The position numbers and the translations under genes were made by a program. The notes beneath the pieces were generated by a model. The model was not told where the DNA came from. It worked only from the letters and a program-made list of their open reading frames with translations, and did not search any database. 6,551 nt of DNA from an uncultured Propionibacteriaceae bacterium (GTDB lineage: Bacteria > Actinomycetota > Actinomycetes > Propionibacteriales > Propionibacteriaceae), in assembly GCA_937859105.1 (NCBI GenBank), contig CALMAD010000114.1:1-6551 (forward strand), in the 5' to 3' direction. Below are positions 6,231-6,551 of the stretch, piece by piece. Numbering within the stretch: position 1 is the first letter of the stretch; each line of letters begins with the position of its first letter.

Positions 6231-6281
6231 ACGGGCTGTCGCCAACCGGGGCATCGGACCGTGGTCGGAGTCGGGGACGCC

Positions 6282-6497
6282 TCAGTCGCGCGCCTCGCCC
6301 AGCAGGTCGTCGGCGGACACCTCGACCAGCGGCGGCCTCAGGATCGAACGGGCGACGTTGTGGTAGCCCATCTGCTCCAGCAGCGTGGACGCGTCGTGAT
6401 CGTCGAGGCCGTAGGCGTGCGCGAGCATCCGCACGTTCTCGGTGTAGAAGGCGTGTAGCCGGTTGACGCCGTTGAGGAAATCGAGGCGCTCTCCCAT
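6282..6497 (-). CDS. Small helical hypothetical protein (71 aa)
   Basis: No family recognised. The 71-residue product is soluble, acidic and mostly helical by composition. It has no cysteine and no membrane segment. A first helix (about 3-29, ERLDFLNGVNRLHAFY...) is followed by LDDHDASTLLEQMGYHNVAR (31-50) and an acidic end with VSADDLL (60-66). The start is secure: ATG at 6497 with GGGAGGG (6508-6502) just upstream, the best ribosome site in the window. The neat coding composition and the histidine/aromatic-rich core argue for a real gene rather than a shadow. It may share a transcript with the CPBP-like gene 62 bases downstream, although that gene also has a possible promoter of its own. 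The function cannot be inferred. Confidence 0.7.
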   Translation of the reverse strand: MGERLDFLNGVNRLHAFYTENVRMLAHAYGLDDHDASTLLEQMGYHNVARSILRPPLVEVSADDLLGEARD

Positions 6498-6551
6498 GTG
6501 TCCCTCCCAGGATCGTTTCGCTGTCGGCGTCCATCATGGGCGCTGCCCGGG

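Noticed and set aside
6238..6537. N-terminal extension of the CPBP-like frame to an ATG at 6537
   Set aside because: It overlaps the 71-residue gene in another frame, is Arg-rich, and would place 106 low-complexity residues before the first helices.

Overview
The window is very GC-rich, with G or C at most third codon positions. It uses GTG starts, 4-base start/stop overlaps, actinobacterial-style -10 boxes (TAnnnT) and several apparently leaderless genes. All this points to a high-GC actinobacterium; genus cannot be told from the sequence. The long plus-strand open frames over roughly 16-2370 are antisense shadows of minus-strand genes.

Layout. (1) 1-2118, minus: the N-terminal 706 codons of a large sensor-kinase-like membrane protein that runs off the left edge. 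It holds a membrane segment, an H-box, an HATPase domain, a second membrane segment and a second H-box-like region in which the histidine is lost. (2) 2213-4085, minus: a compact bioY-bioM-bioN operon encoding a complete ECF-type biotin importer (S component, ATPase, transmembrane coupling protein), joined by ATGA and GTGA overlaps. (3) 4193-4569, plus: a small unrecognised gene broken by a one-base shift near 4396. (4) 4625-5089, plus: a small membrane protein of unknown function. (5) 5090-5364: an intergenic stretch between convergent genes with a good sigma70-type promoter that reads into no evident gene and ends at a strong GC hairpin; it is a candidate small RNA locus. (6) 5365-6219, minus: a CPBP (CAAX protease-like) membrane protein with altered catalytic motifs. 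(7) 6282-6497, minus: a 71-residue helical protein of unknown function.

Function. The one pathway that can be assigned firmly is biotin uptake: BioY binds biotin in the membrane, BioM hydrolyses ATP and BioN couples the two. No biotin synthesis gene or biotin ligase lies in the window. The kinase-like gene follows bioN on the same strand. It may be partly co-transcribed, but it also has a possible promoter of its own. The right-hand genes show no common theme. The most unusual items are the duplicated, partly degenerate sensor kinase and the promoter/structured-RNA region at 5110-5338. No mobile element, CRISPR array, rRNA or convincing tRNA was found.
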